7,804 bases of DNA from Erysipelotrichia bacterium (GTDB taxonomy: Bacteria > Bacillota_I > Bacilli_A > Erysipelotrichales > Erysipelotrichaceae), in assembly GCA_009929095.1 (NCBI GenBank), contig SABF01000066.1, positions 1 to 7,804 on the forward strand, in the 5' to 3' direction. This document shows positions 1-6,053 of this stretch, in pieces. The position numbers were made by a program, and so were the translations under genes. Each line of letters starts with the position of its first letter. Positions within the stretch are counted from its first letter, which is position 1. The notes beneath the pieces were generated by a model. That model had not been told where the DNA came from and searched no databases. It saw only the letters and a program-made list of their open reading frames with translations.

Positions 1-54
1 GCATATAACTAGAATCCACGCACTGGACAGATCATGATCGACTGTCAGATGCGC

Positions 55-86
55 AAAGAAAAACCGCTGTCGGAAACGGCAGCGGT
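55..86 (-). terminator. Rho-independent terminator of the nucleotidyltransferase gene
   Basis: Read on the minus strand, ACCGCTG (86-80) pairs with CAGCGGT (69-63). Two further C-G pairs lie inside past one mismatch, around a TTTC loop, and a TTTTCTTT tract follows (62-55). It lies 15 bases past the stop codon of the minus-strand nucleotidyltransferase, the right place to end that transcript. Confidence 0.85.
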
Positions 87-101
87 ATGCAGCGATAATA
101 A

Positions 102-1010
102 TCAGTCCCAGAGGACGTCAGGATACAGACCTTTGACTTTCATTTCTGCAATGCGTTCCACAACGAGTGGCTTGTCTTCCTTGTAGGTGACACCGAACCA
201 CTGATCCTTGCTGGAGAGCATCTTAACGGAGCACTTTTTCTCATTGACAAGCTGGCCTACAGCAGTCGGAATGACATGCTCGCACTTCATCGGATTCTCT
301 TCAATTCCCTTGCGGATAAACTGATCGAATACTTCTTCGCATTCGTCGAAGATGCTCGGTGTGAAGCCCCAGAAATTCATGGATACTAATGCGTCGTCTG
401 CGATGTCTTTCCAGGTTCCGCAGTCATCGTAGATGGCTTTGCCATCTTTAGATGCGATTTTCTGAATTTCTTCAATATGTGTCAGATAACCATTCTCATC
501 TGTACGGCAGAGGCCTCTTGTCACTGTTCCGTTATCGGTCAGCGTATTTCGGCATGGATAGCCAACCATTGCATAGTGATGATCTGAGATTTCAGAAGTC
601 AGGTACTGGTAGAGCACTTTATATGCATCACTTCCATAGAAGTCATCGGCATTAATGATTGCGAATGGCTCATTGACCACTCCCTTGCATGCGAGCAGTG
701 CATGGGTGGTTCCCCATGGCTTGACTCTTCCTTCTGGAATTGCAATGCCGGCAGGAATGTTATCCATATCCTGATATGCAAAGCCTACTTCCATATACTT
801 TGAAACTTTGTCTGTCAGGCACTTGCGGAACAGATCTTCATGTTCACGCTTGATAATGAGCACTACTTTCTCAAATCCGGCGCGATGTGCGTCATAAATG
901 GAGAAGTCAATGATTGGTTCTCCGTGGCTTCCAACGCCGTCGATCTGCTTCATTCCGCCATAGCGGCTTCCCATTCCGGCAGCGAGTATTACCAATACAG
1001 GTTTTGTCAT
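102..1010 (-). CDS. Sugar-phosphate nucleotidyltransferase family protein
   Basis: A 302-residue cytoplasmic protein of the NTP_transferase family, whose members transfer a nucleotidyl group from an NTP to a phosphorylated sugar or alcohol to make an activated precursor. The nucleotide-binding signature LAAGMGSRYGG is at residues 9-19 with the following Lys21. PWGTTHALL (98-106) fits the loop that contacts the nucleotide base and INADDFYG (119-126) carries the metal-binding acidic residues. The length is usual for stand-alone members. The ATG at 1010 is chosen because the signature sits at the expected distance from it. The AAAGGAG ribosome site (1026-1032) is rather far upstream (15 bases), but no better in-frame start exists. 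The gene is monocistronic between its own promoter and terminator and divergent from maf. The substrate cannot be told from sequence; sugar-1-phosphate and phosphocholine-type substrates are both possible for such proteins. Confidence 0.88.
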   Translation of the reverse strand: MTKPVLVILAAGMGSRYGGMKQIDGVGSHGEPIIDFSIYDAHRAGFEKVVLIIKREHEDLFRKCLTDKVSKYMEVGFAYQDMDNIPAGIAIPEGRVKPWGTTHALLACKGVVNEPFAIINADDFYGSDAYKVLYQYLTSEISDHHYAMVGYPCRNTLTDNGTVTRGLCRTDENGYLTHIEEIQKIASKDGKAIYDDCGTWKDIADDALVSMNFWGFTPSIFDECEEVFDQFIRKGIEENPMKCEHVIPTAVGQLVNEKKCSVKMLSSKDQWFGVTYKEDKPLVVERIAEMKVKGLYPDVLWD

Positions 1011-1046
1011 GATATGCTGATAAAGCTCCTTTCATCTAGTAAGATG

Positions 1047-1055
1047 ATTATAGCA
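1047..1055 (-). promoter_or_regulatory. Extended -10 promoter element of the nucleotidyltransferase gene
   Basis: On the minus strand this reads TGCTATAAT, a perfect TGn extended -10 with consensus TATAAT. No good -35 is present at 17 bases upstream, which is common for extended -10 promoters. It lies 37 bases before the ATG at 1010. Confidence 0.7.
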
Positions 1056-1093
1056 TTGCAGGGCTGTTTAGTGCCCATGGAAAGGTGATAACG

Positions 1094-1657
1094 ATGAAAA
1101 CACTGATACTGGCCAGCCAGTCGCCAAGACGCAGGGAACTGCTGGAGAAATGCGGCATTCCGTTTGAGGTCTGCCCGGCAGATATTGACGAAACAATTAA
1201 TGAAAAGGGGTACCTGCCTGATGAAATCCGCATGCTGGCAGAGCGCAAAGCAAGATCAGTACTTGAGAAGAATCCAACTGCTGCGGTGATTGGCTCTGAT
1301 ACCATTGTCGTAATAGATAATGAAATTCTGGGCAAACCGAAGGATAAGAAAGATGCTGTCAGGATGCTGAAGCGTCTTTCCGGTCATACGCATCAGGTCA
1401 TTACCGGCATCTGCATCATGTCCAGCATGCGGGAATACTCCAATGTCAGCATCTCTGAGGTGACATTTGCAGATCTTGATGATCAGGAAATAGAAAAATA
1501 TGCTGATACGGAAGAACCTATGGATAAGGCGGGTGCATATGCAGTACAGGGAATAGCCAGCCGTTATATCACAAGAATCCATGGAGATTATTATTCCATC
1601 ATGGGACTGCCTGTTTCCATGGTATATGAGGAGCTTAAAAAACTGTCTTCGTATTGA
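1094..1657 (+). CDS. maf: Maf family nucleoside triphosphate pyrophosphatase (YhdE-like)
   Basis: A 187-residue cytoplasmic enzyme of the Maf/HAM1 group. YhdE-type members hydrolyse dTTP, UTP and modified pyrimidine nucleotides to the monophosphate and pyrophosphate, keeping non-canonical nucleotides out of nucleic acids; Maf is also linked to septum inhibition in Bacillus subtilis. Visible motifs are ASQSPRRRELL (residues 7-17), GSDT with the likely catalytic Asp69, KPKD (81-84), SGHTHQV (96-102), EPMDKAGAYAVQG (141-153) and GDYYSIMGLP (164-173). The TF and DEPLDKAGAY-like blocks fit the YhdE rather than the YceF (m7GTP) branch. A GTG at 1085 would add three residues, but it overlaps the AAAGGTG ribosome site (1082-1088); the ATG at 1094 is correctly spaced and gives the family's usual MKTLILAS start. 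The gene is divergent from the nucleotidyltransferase. No convincing promoter of its own was found. Confidence 0.93.
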   Translation: MKTLILASQSPRRRELLEKCGIPFEVCPADIDETINEKGYLPDEIRMLAERKARSVLEKNPTAAVIGSDTIVVIDNEILGKPKDKKDAVRMLKRLSGHTHQVITGICIMSSMREYSNVSISEVTFADLDDQEIEKYADTEEPMDKAGAYAVQGIASRYITRIHGDYYSIMGLPVSMVYEELKKLSSY

Positions 1658-1682
1658 TTTCATGTGCTGATATTGGTATGAT
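1654..1682 (+). promoter_or_regulatory. Promoter of the tRNA-Thr gene
   Basis: TTGATT (1654-1659) and TATGAT (1677-1682) are separated by exactly 17 bases, with TGG just before the -10 making an extended element. The -35 box overlaps the TGA stop codon of maf (1655-1657). Initiation would fall near 1689, about five bases before the mature tRNA end. Confidence 0.75.
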
Positions 1683-1693
1683 ATTTGAGCGCC

Positions 1694-1767
1694 GCCGCTT
1701 TAGTATAGTGGTAATACACATCCATGGTAAGGATGAGCGGGCAGTTCAATTCTGCCAAGCGGCACCA
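1694..1767 (+). tRNA. tRNA-Thr (anticodon GGT)
   Basis: A full cloverleaf can be drawn. The acceptor GCCGCTT (1694-1700) pairs with AAGCGGC (1757-1763). The D stem GTAT/ATAC (1703-1706/1714-1717) closes a seven-base AGTGGTA loop. The anticodon stem CATCC/GGATG (1719-1723/1731-1735) closes loop ATGGTAA with anticodon GGT at 1726-1728. A four-base variable loop (1736-1739) and T stem GGCAG/CTGCC with TTCAATT loop (1740-1756) follow. The discriminator is A1764 and CCA is encoded (1765-1767). GGT reads the threonine codons ACC and ACU. The body is short (71 bases plus CCA) because of the small D and variable loops, and loop position 32 is A instead of a pyrimidine. It has its own promoter and terminator. 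Confidence 0.93.
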
Positions 1768-1774
1768 ACATTCA

Positions 1775-1803
1775 AAAACACGCATAATCAGCGTGTTTTC
1801 TTT
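1775..1803 (+). terminator. Rho-independent terminator after tRNA-Thr, likely bidirectional
   Basis: AAAACACGC (1775-1783) pairs with GCGTGTTTT (1791-1799) around a seven-base loop, followed by CTTT on the plus strand. On the minus strand the same stem ends in a T tract (complement of 1774-1778). It can therefore also stop transcription coming from the small minus-strand ORF that ends at 1815. Confidence 0.85.
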
Positions 1804-1814
1804 ATGCCAATCTG

Positions 1815-2012
1815 TCAGTTGAGTACACTCTTAGTATCTTTTATACCTTGCCGTTCATAATCCTGACTGCTGCGCTCTGCCTGGCGTCGAAGATCCTGCT
1901 GTTCCTTCCTGTTTCTGGTATTCCCCGGCTGACGAAGCGAAAACGTTCTTATCTTCGGATCAATTGAAATGATTGAGTGTTTGCCGTTTGCAGGCAGAAG
2001 GAAGAGTTCCAT
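1815..2012 (-). CDS. Possible small basic protein, unrecognised
   Basis: A 65-codon minus-strand reading frame of unknown function. The first half (MELFLLPANGKHSIISIDPK) looks like short beta strands. The second half is strongly hydrophilic and rich in Arg, Gln and Glu (RNRKEQQDLRRQAERSSQDYERQ), likely one alpha helix. There is no signal peptide, membrane segment or known motif. In favour of a real gene: AAGGA four bases before the ATG (2017-2021), a protein-like composition, and a stop codon only 11 bases before the hairpin at 1775-1803, which reads as a terminator in this direction. Against it: the short length, no clear promoter, and no family that I recognise. It could be the remnant of a longer gene, as an in-frame TGA lies a few codons upstream of the ATG. 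Confidence 0.4.
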   Translation of the reverse strand: MELFLLPANGKHSIISIDPKIRTFSLRQPGNTRNRKEQQDLRRQAERSSQDYERQGIKDTKSVLN

Positions 2013-2057
2013 CGTTTCCTTGTACCTGCCGCAATATCTTCAGCGATATATGGATAC

Positions 2058-2090
2058 AGTCTGAATCATCATGCTGCTCTGATTCAGATT
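2058..2090. repeat. Inverted repeat TCTGAATCA-N11-TGATTCAGA
   Basis: TCTGAATCA (2060-2068) and TGATTCAGA (2080-2088) are perfect 9-base arms. The arms grow to 11 with one G-T wobble (2059/2089) and A-T (2058/2090). No T tract follows on either strand, so it is not a standard terminator. It lies upstream of both the small minus-strand ORF and the plus-strand regulator gene, so it may be an operator or an RNA hairpin. Confidence 0.6.
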
Positions 2091-2210
2091 CCCCAATTCT
2101 CTCTCTTTTCGCTATGCTTAGACTGGCAGCGAGATCATCCTGTCTGATACTGCAGGACCGGCAAAGTCTGAGTACTGATTATTCGATATATATTGCTGTT
2201 ATACCGCAAA

Positions 2211-2223
2211 CATGCCGGGCATG
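2211..2223. repeat. Short palindrome CATGCC-G-GGCATG
   Basis: A perfect 13-base odd palindrome with six-base arms, about 120 bases before the TTG start of the AraC-type regulator. It could be an autoregulatory site. A palindrome this short can also occur by chance, and nothing else supports a function. Confidence 0.35.
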
Positions 2224-2329
2224 ATGATAATCAGTGGATCGAGATACCGGAGCTGTGATGAGACAGATCTTCAGGATGACAAGAAGCGTCGAGAAAACCA
2301 TGCAGGATACAGCGTATATTATCAGCGAC

Positions 2330-2335
2330 AGGAGG
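2330..2335 (+). promoter_or_regulatory. Ribosome binding site that fixes a TTG start
   Basis: A perfect AGGAGG, followed by AG, sits eight bases before TTG 2344. The ATG at 2348 is in another frame and the in-frame ATGs upstream (from 2212) lack a comparable site, so this sequence decides the start of the regulator gene. Confidence 0.8.
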
Positions 2336-2343
2336 AGCGGACA

Positions 2344-3249
2344 TTGGATGACAGAATACTGGCAGTTCAGAAGATGCAGGACTGCATTGCGGCAAATATC
2401 AATAAGAACATCAGCCTGATAGACCTGGCAGAAGCAGCGCACTTTTCGCCATGGTATGCAGCCAGACTGTTCAAAGAACTGACCGGTATCTCACCGGCTG
2501 ATTATGCCAGGAGACTGCGGCTTTCCAAATCTGCACTTCGGCTGCGGGATGAGCACATAACTGTAACAGATTCCGCATATGATGCCGGATTCAGCAGTGT
2601 GGAAGGATACCAGAGAGCGTTCCGACGTGAATTTGGATGCAATCCCAAAAAGTATGCAGAACATGCGGTACCGATTCCTTTGTTCACTGCATATGGCGTC
2701 AAATTCAGATCCTGTTGGAAAGAGGAAGAGACTGCGGCAGAGATTAGAAATGTATTTATTCAGGTAATTGATAAACCAGCTCATAAGGCAATTGTAAAGA
2801 GAGGCATTAAGGCAGAAGAATACTGGACATACTGCAATGAGGTGGGCTGCGATGTATGGGGTGTGCTCACCAGTATGAAATCGCTATGCAAAGAACCGGT
2901 ATGCCTGTGGCTGCCGGAAAAGTACAGAACCCCCGGAACATCAAAATATGTCCAGGGTGTCGAAACAGAGATAGATGATGCGGCAGAAGTGCCGGAAGGA
3001 TTCGATATCATTGATTTTCCAGAACAGAAATATCTGATGTTCCAGGGTGAACCGTTCAGGGAAGAAGATTACTGCGAAGCAATTGCAGCAGTAGAACAGG
3101 CAATGGACAACTATGAAACGTCATTGATCGGATATGCCTGGGATGATGACAGCCCGCGCATTCAGCTGGAACCCCGGGGCGAGCGCGGATATATCGAGAT
3201 GAGAGCAGTGAAAAGCATTCAGAAATCAGCTGGAGCACTGTCAGAATAA
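2344..3249 (+). CDS. AraC-family transcriptional regulator with GyrI-like effector-binding domain
   Basis: With the TTG start the protein has 301 residues. Residues about 5-106 form an AraC-type double helix-turn-helix: the first helix pair is around ISLIDLAEAAHFSPWYAARLFKELTGISP (23-51) and the second around ITVTDSAYDAGFSSVEGYQRAFRREFGCNPKKY (72-104), which keeps the family signature. Residues about 137-290 resemble the GyrI/BmrR-type effector pocket (VIDKPAHKAIVKRG early; a YLMFQGEPFREEDYCEAI block and an acidic strand near the end). Proteins of this Rob-like layout bind DNA and small hydrophobic or drug-like molecules, and often control efflux or stress genes. Here no target gene is adjacent: the gene stands alone between a spacer and its own terminator, so its targets and ligand are unknown. 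It is not obviously linked to the feo operon downstream. Confidence 0.88.
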   Translation: MDDRILAVQKMQDCIAANINKNISLIDLAEAAHFSPWYAARLFKELTGISPADYARRLRLSKSALRLRDEHITVTDSAYDAGFSSVEGYQRAFRREFGCNPKKYAEHAVPIPLFTAYGVKFRSCWKEEETAAEIRNVFIQVIDKPAHKAIVKRGIKAEEYWTYCNEVGCDVWGVLTSMKSLCKEPVCLWLPEKYRTPGTSKYVQGVETEIDDAAEVPEGFDIIDFPEQKYLMFQGEPFREEDYCEAIAAVEQAMDNYETSLIGYAWDDDSPRIQLEPRGERGYIEMRAVKSIQKSAGALSE

Positions 3250-3254
3250 AGCTG

Positions 3255-3286
3255 AAAAGTGAGCATGAATTCTGCTCACTTTTTTA
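3255..3286 (+). terminator. Rho-independent terminator of the AraC-type regulator
   Basis: AAAAGTGAGCA (3255-3265) pairs perfectly with TGCTCACTTTT (3273-3283) around a seven-base loop, and the T run continues to 3285. It starts six bases after the TAA stop codon and isolates the regulator from the feo operon. Confidence 0.92.
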
Positions 3287-3442
3287 TCGGGATCTGCAAT
3301 GATATCCGGGTTTGAAAAGACGCGGCAGAAATCACATGGGACAGTCAATGAATTGATCTGAATAATCTGCCGCTGCGGAAAAACATGAAAGAAATCAAGC
3401 AATGAGACTTGAGCATAATACTTGCAAATTTTCAAGAATGTG
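3287..3442. other. Intergenic spacer upstream of the feo promoter
   Basis: No convincing gene. A minus-strand frame of 73 codons crosses here but also runs through the terminator and has no ribosome site, so it was not called. The spacer contains a loose inverted repeat (GCGGCAG at 3322-3328, CTGCCGC at 3367-3373) and an imperfect 16-base palindrome CTTGCAAATTTTCAAG at 3421-3436 (14 of 16 positions symmetric) directly before the feo -35 box. Confidence 0.5.
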
Positions 3443-3469
3443 TTGACAGATAAAAATATCATGTATAAG
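3443..3469 (+). promoter_or_regulatory. Probable promoter of the feo operon
   Basis: A consensus TTGACA (3443-3448) is followed after 15 bases by TATAAG (3464-3469, five of six matches). The spacer is two bases shorter than ideal; shifting the -10 to 3466 gives 17 bases but a poor match. Transcription would start near 3476, right beside the first palindromic operator, so a bound repressor would block initiation. Confidence 0.6.
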
Positions 3470-3476
3470 CTGGCAT

Positions 3477-3496
3477 TAGTTAGCGTAGTCTAACTA
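3477..3496. promoter_or_regulatory. Operator 1: DtxR/IdeR-like palindrome TAGTTAG-N6-CTAACTA
   Basis: A perfect palindrome with seven-base arms (3477-3483 and 3490-3496). Its core GTTAG-N6-CTAAC matches the spacing and half-site bases of the iron box known for DtxR/IdeR-family metalloregulators (TTAGGTTAG...CTAACCTAA). It overlaps the predicted feo start of transcription. Iron-dependent repression is inferred from the resemblance and from the operon that follows. Confidence 0.65.
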
Positions 3497-3512
3497 TTAT
3501 TTTGCAATTACG

Positions 3513-3528
3513 GTTAGGCATAACTAAC
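3513..3528. promoter_or_regulatory. Operator 2: second GTTAG-N6-CTAAC palindrome
   Basis: GTTAG (3513-3517), six bases GCATAA, then CTAAC (3524-3528): the same core and spacing as the site at 3477-3496, with centres 34 bases apart. The stretch GGTTAGGCATAAC is close to the left part of the DtxR iron box. It lies between the transcription start and the feoA ribosome site, inside the leader. Confidence 0.65.
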
Positions 3529-3549
3529 AGAATATGAAAGGAGACTGAA

Positions 3550-3762
3550 ATGATGCCGATTACAATGGCTGGAATCGGAGAAACCGTAACGATACAGAGG
3601 ATCATTGGCAAAGATGAAGTGCGTCAGCATCTGTCCGAACTTGGCTTTGCGGCGGACAGCACAGTGACCGTTGTTTCTGAGACTGCCGGCAATCTGATTC
3701 TGCAGATGAAGGAAAGCCGAATTGCGCTGGATAAGAATCTGGCAAATCGAATCATGATTTAA
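3550..3762 (+). CDS. feoA: FeoA family protein, first copy
   Basis: A 70-residue cytoplasmic protein of the FeoA family, small SH3-like beta-barrel proteins that assist the FeoB ferrous iron transporter, probably by contacting its GTPase part. Family features are an N-terminal GETVTIQRI strand, the helix with HLSELGF (about 27-33), the STVTVVSET strand and a C-terminal RIALDKNLANRIMI block, which fits the usual regulatory-barrel end. AAAGGAG at 3537-3543 serves the ATG at 3550; a second ATG follows directly at 3553 and could also be used. It is the first gene of the operon, 15 bases ahead of the second feoA. Confidence 0.88.
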   Translation: MMPITMAGIGETVTIQRIIGKDEVRQHLSELGFAADSTVTVVSETAGNLILQMKESRIALDKNLANRIMI

Positions 3763-3777
3763 AAAGGGAGAATTCAA

Positions 3778-3999
3778 ATGAAAACGTTAAGAGATATCAA
3801 GGTTGGCGGCAGCTGTGCTGTCATCAGACTGCATGGTGAAGGAGCTGTCAGACGCCGAATCATGGATATGGGCATTACCAGAGGAGCTGCAATTTATGTT
3901 CGCAAAGTGGCTCCGCTGGGAGATCCGATGGAATTGAATGTTCGCGGATGCGAACTGTCAATCCGCAAATCAGATGCAGAGATAATTGAAGTGGAATAA
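3778..3999 (+). CDS. feoA: FeoA family protein, second copy
   Basis: A 73-residue FeoA-like barrel protein, well diverged from the preceding copy. Typical pieces are LRDIKVGGSCAVIRLHGEG (4-22), the helix VRRRIMDMGITRGAAIYVRKVAPLGDPMEL (24-53) with the Met-Gly turn and APLGDP loop, and the closing strand GCELSIRKSDAEIIEVE. The APLGDP loop is common in FeoA proteins encoded next to Firmicute feoB genes, so this copy may be the main FeoB partner and the upstream one a specialised paralogue; that division is inference. AGGGAG at 3765-3770 gives a seven-base spacing to the ATG. feoB starts 20 bases after the stop codon. Confidence 0.9.
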   Translation: MKTLRDIKVGGSCAVIRLHGEGAVRRRIMDMGITRGAAIYVRKVAPLGDPMELNVRGCELSIRKSDAEIIEVE

Positions 4000-4019
4000 C
4001 AGAAAGAGAAGGCAGAGAA

Positions 4020-6053
4020 ATGGAGATTAAGATCGCACTTGCAGGAAATCCAAACTGCGGGAAAACAACATTATTCAATGATCTGACTGGATCCAGTCAG
4101 TATGTGGGCAACTGGCCGGGGGTTACAGTAGAGAAGAAAGAGGGAAGACTGAAAGGTCATTCGAATGTATTCATTCAGGATCTGCCGGGCATCTATTCTC
4201 TGAGCCCATATACATTGGAAGAAACAATATCCAGAGAATACCTCGTGAAGGGAAAGCCGGATGTGATTCTGAATATCGTAGATGGTACAAATATTGAACG
4301 GAATCTGTATCTGACCACACAGCTGATTGAACTGGGCATTCCGGTAGTCCTGGCAGTGAATATGATCGATCTGATCAGAAAGAATGGTGATCTCATTGAT
4401 ATCAGCAGACTTGGAGAAGCCATGGGATGCCGAGCTGTAAAGATGAGTGCTCTCAGATCTGAGGGAAGTCTGGCAGCTGCTGAAGCAGCACTGGAAGCGG
4501 CGAAACATCCGGCGGGTCTTCCTCTGCTGAATATCTTCAAGGGCAGTACTGAACAGGCGATTGCTTTAATTGAGAAATTAATCTCGCCAAAGGTAAATAA
4601 GCAGAATCTTCGCTGGTACGCCATCAAGGTATTTGAAAGAGATGTCAGAATCATGGCAGAACTGAAATTAGAGGATGAGCTGAAAACAAAGATTGAACAG
4701 CGGATCAAAGACTACGAAAAGGAACTCGATGATGATGCTGAAAGCATTATCATCAGTCAGAGATATGCTTATATCAGCAGCGCTGCAGCAATTGCAGTTA
4801 AGAAAAAATCAGCCGGACACAGTCTTTCAGTGTCTGACAGAATCGATCGGATTGTAACGAATCGTATCCTTGCTCTGCCGATCTTCGCATCTGTCATGTT
4901 TGCAGTCTACTGGACAGCGATGGGTCCATTCGGATCTTTCCTGACAGACTGGACCAATGATGTACTTGGTGCCCAATGGCTGCAGGCTGGTTCCCGTCTT
5001 CTTCTGGAAAGCTGGAACTGTGCAGAATGGCTGATCGGGCTTGTGTCAGATGGCGTGATTGCCGGTGTGGGTGCAGTGCTGGGCTTTATTCCGCAGATGC
5101 TTGTGCTGTTCTTTATGCTGGCACTGCTGGAAGACTTTGGCTATATGGCACGAATAGCCTTCATAATGGATCGCTTCTTCCGGAGGTTTGGACTGTCTGG
5201 AAAGAGCTTTATTCCGATGCTGATCGGATCCGGATGCGGGGTGCCAGGTGTTATGGCTTCTCGTACGATAGAGAATGAACGGGATCGCCGAATGACTGTG
5301 ATGACTGCCTGCTTTGTACCGTGCGGTGCTAAATTGCCGATCATCGGACTGTTTGCCGGAGCACTGTTTGGCGGCAGCGGTCTGATTGCGACTTCTGCAT
5401 ATTTTATTGGTGCTGGTGCAATTATTATCTCCGGTATCATACTCAAGAAAACAAAGGCATTTGCAGGAGATCCCGCACCGTTTGTCATGGAACTCCCTCA
5501 GTATCATCTGCCTTCTGCTAAAAATATAGTTCATGCGACATGGGAGCGCGGCTGGAGTTTTATCAGACGTGCCGGAACAGTCATTGTCGCTTCTTCCATG
5601 ATTCTTTGGTTCCTGCAGGGATTCGGTATCGAAAATGGATTCCGAATGGTGCAGGATCAGGATCATTCACTGCTTGCAATGATCGGCAATGCGGTCTGCG
5701 TAATCTTTGTTCCGCTGGGATTTGGTGACTGGCAGTCTGCAGTTGCGACAATTACCGGTCTGATTGCCAAGGAAAATGTAGTGTCAACGTTCGGCGTACT
5801 GTTCCATATCGGTGAAGCATCAGAGACTGATACAGCACTGTGGACTGCCATTGCGACTCACTACACCGCACTGTCAGCGTACAGCTTTATGGTATTCAAT
5901 CTGCTCTGTGCACCGTGTTTTGCGGCAATGGGTGCCATCAGACGTGAAATGAACAGTACAAAATGGACCTTGGGTGCAATTGGATATATGTGCGGTTTTG
6001 CTTATATCACATCTTTGATGATTTATCAGTTCGGCGGTCTGATAACCGGTTAA
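4020..6053 (+). CDS. feoB: Ferrous iron transport protein B, probably shortened at the C-terminus
   Basis: An inner-membrane Fe(II) transporter with an N-terminal G domain. The 677 codons before the first stop show G1 GNPNCGKT (9-16), the G2 threonine in WPGVT (32-36), G3 DLPG (54-57), G4 NMID (114-117) and G5 SAL (143-145). A helical GDI-like region (about 165-265) and a polytopic core follow. The core keeps the two gate-like motifs GSGCGVPGVMASR (from about 402) and FVPCGAKLP (from about 432), both with the conserved Cys, and GFGDWQSAVATITGLIAKENVVSTFG (from about 567). AGAAGG at 4007-4012 supports the ATG. It is last in the feoA-feoA-feoB operon. The frame stops at TAA 6051-6053 right after FAYITSLMIYQFGGLITG, yet the same frame goes on with a further membrane segment. 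The protein as written lacks the usual last helix; whether it still works is unknown. Confidence 0.93.
   Translation: MEIKIALAGNPNCGKTTLFNDLTGSSQYVGNWPGVTVEKKEGRLKGHSNVFIQDLPGIYSLSPYTLEETISREYLVKGKPDVILNIVDGTNIERNLYLTTQLIELGIPVVLAVNMIDLIRKNGDLIDISRLGEAMGCRAVKMSALRSEGSLAAAEAALEAAKHPAGLPLLNIFKGSTEQAIALIEKLISPKVNKQNLRWYAIKVFERDVRIMAELKLEDELKTKIEQRIKDYEKELDDDAESIIISQRYAYISSAAAIAVKKKSAGHSLSVSDRIDRIVTNRILALPIFASVMFAVYWTAMGPFGSFLTDWTNDVLGAQWLQAGSRLLLESWNCAEWLIGLVSDGVIAGVGAVLGFIPQMLVLFFMLALLEDFGYMARIAFIMDRFFRRFGLSGKSFIPMLIGSGCGVPGVMASRTIENERDRRMTVMTACFVPCGAKLPIIGLFAGALFGGSGLIATSAYFIGAGAIIISGIILKKTKAFAGDPAPFVMELPQYHLPSAKNIVHATWERGWSFIRRAGTVIVASSMILWFLQGFGIENGFRMVQDQDHSLLAMIGNAVCVIFVPLGFGDWQSAVATITGLIAKENVVSTFGVLFHIGEASETDTALWTAIATHYTALSAYSFMVFNLLCAPCFAAMGAIRREMNSTKWTLGAIGYMCGFAYITSLMIYQFGGLITG

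Larger units (their letters stand above)
2013..2343. other. Non-coding or degraded spacer before the AraC-type gene
   Basis: About 330 bases with no reading frame that I would call a gene. It holds two inverted repeats (2058-2090 and 2211-2223), A/T-rich patches near 2180-2205 and the ribosome site of the regulator gene at its right end. The frame of the regulator stays open upstream to 2212, but the encoded 44 residues resemble nothing in the AraC family and are probably untranslated leader. I could not place a promoter with confidence. Confidence 0.5.

Noticed and set aside
30..39. Palindrome GATCATGATC near the left edge
   Set aside because: It is short, has no gene it could regulate in view, and a ten-base palindrome of this kind is expected by chance.
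1085..1093. GTG start for maf three codons upstream
   Set aside because: It overlaps the AAAGGTG ribosome site used by ATG 1094, which gives the standard family N-terminus.
2212..2343. N-terminal extension of the AraC-type regulator from upstream ATG codons
   Set aside because: The extra residues lack family resemblance and ribosome site support, while TTG 2344 has a perfect AGGAGG.
3241..3462. A 73-codon minus-strand frame in the araC-feoA spacer
   Set aside because: It spans the regulator's terminator, has no ribosome site and shows no family features.
5046..5666. A 206-codon minus-strand frame inside feoB
   Set aside because: It is antisense to a well-conserved feoB core and its composition is typical of a shadow frame.
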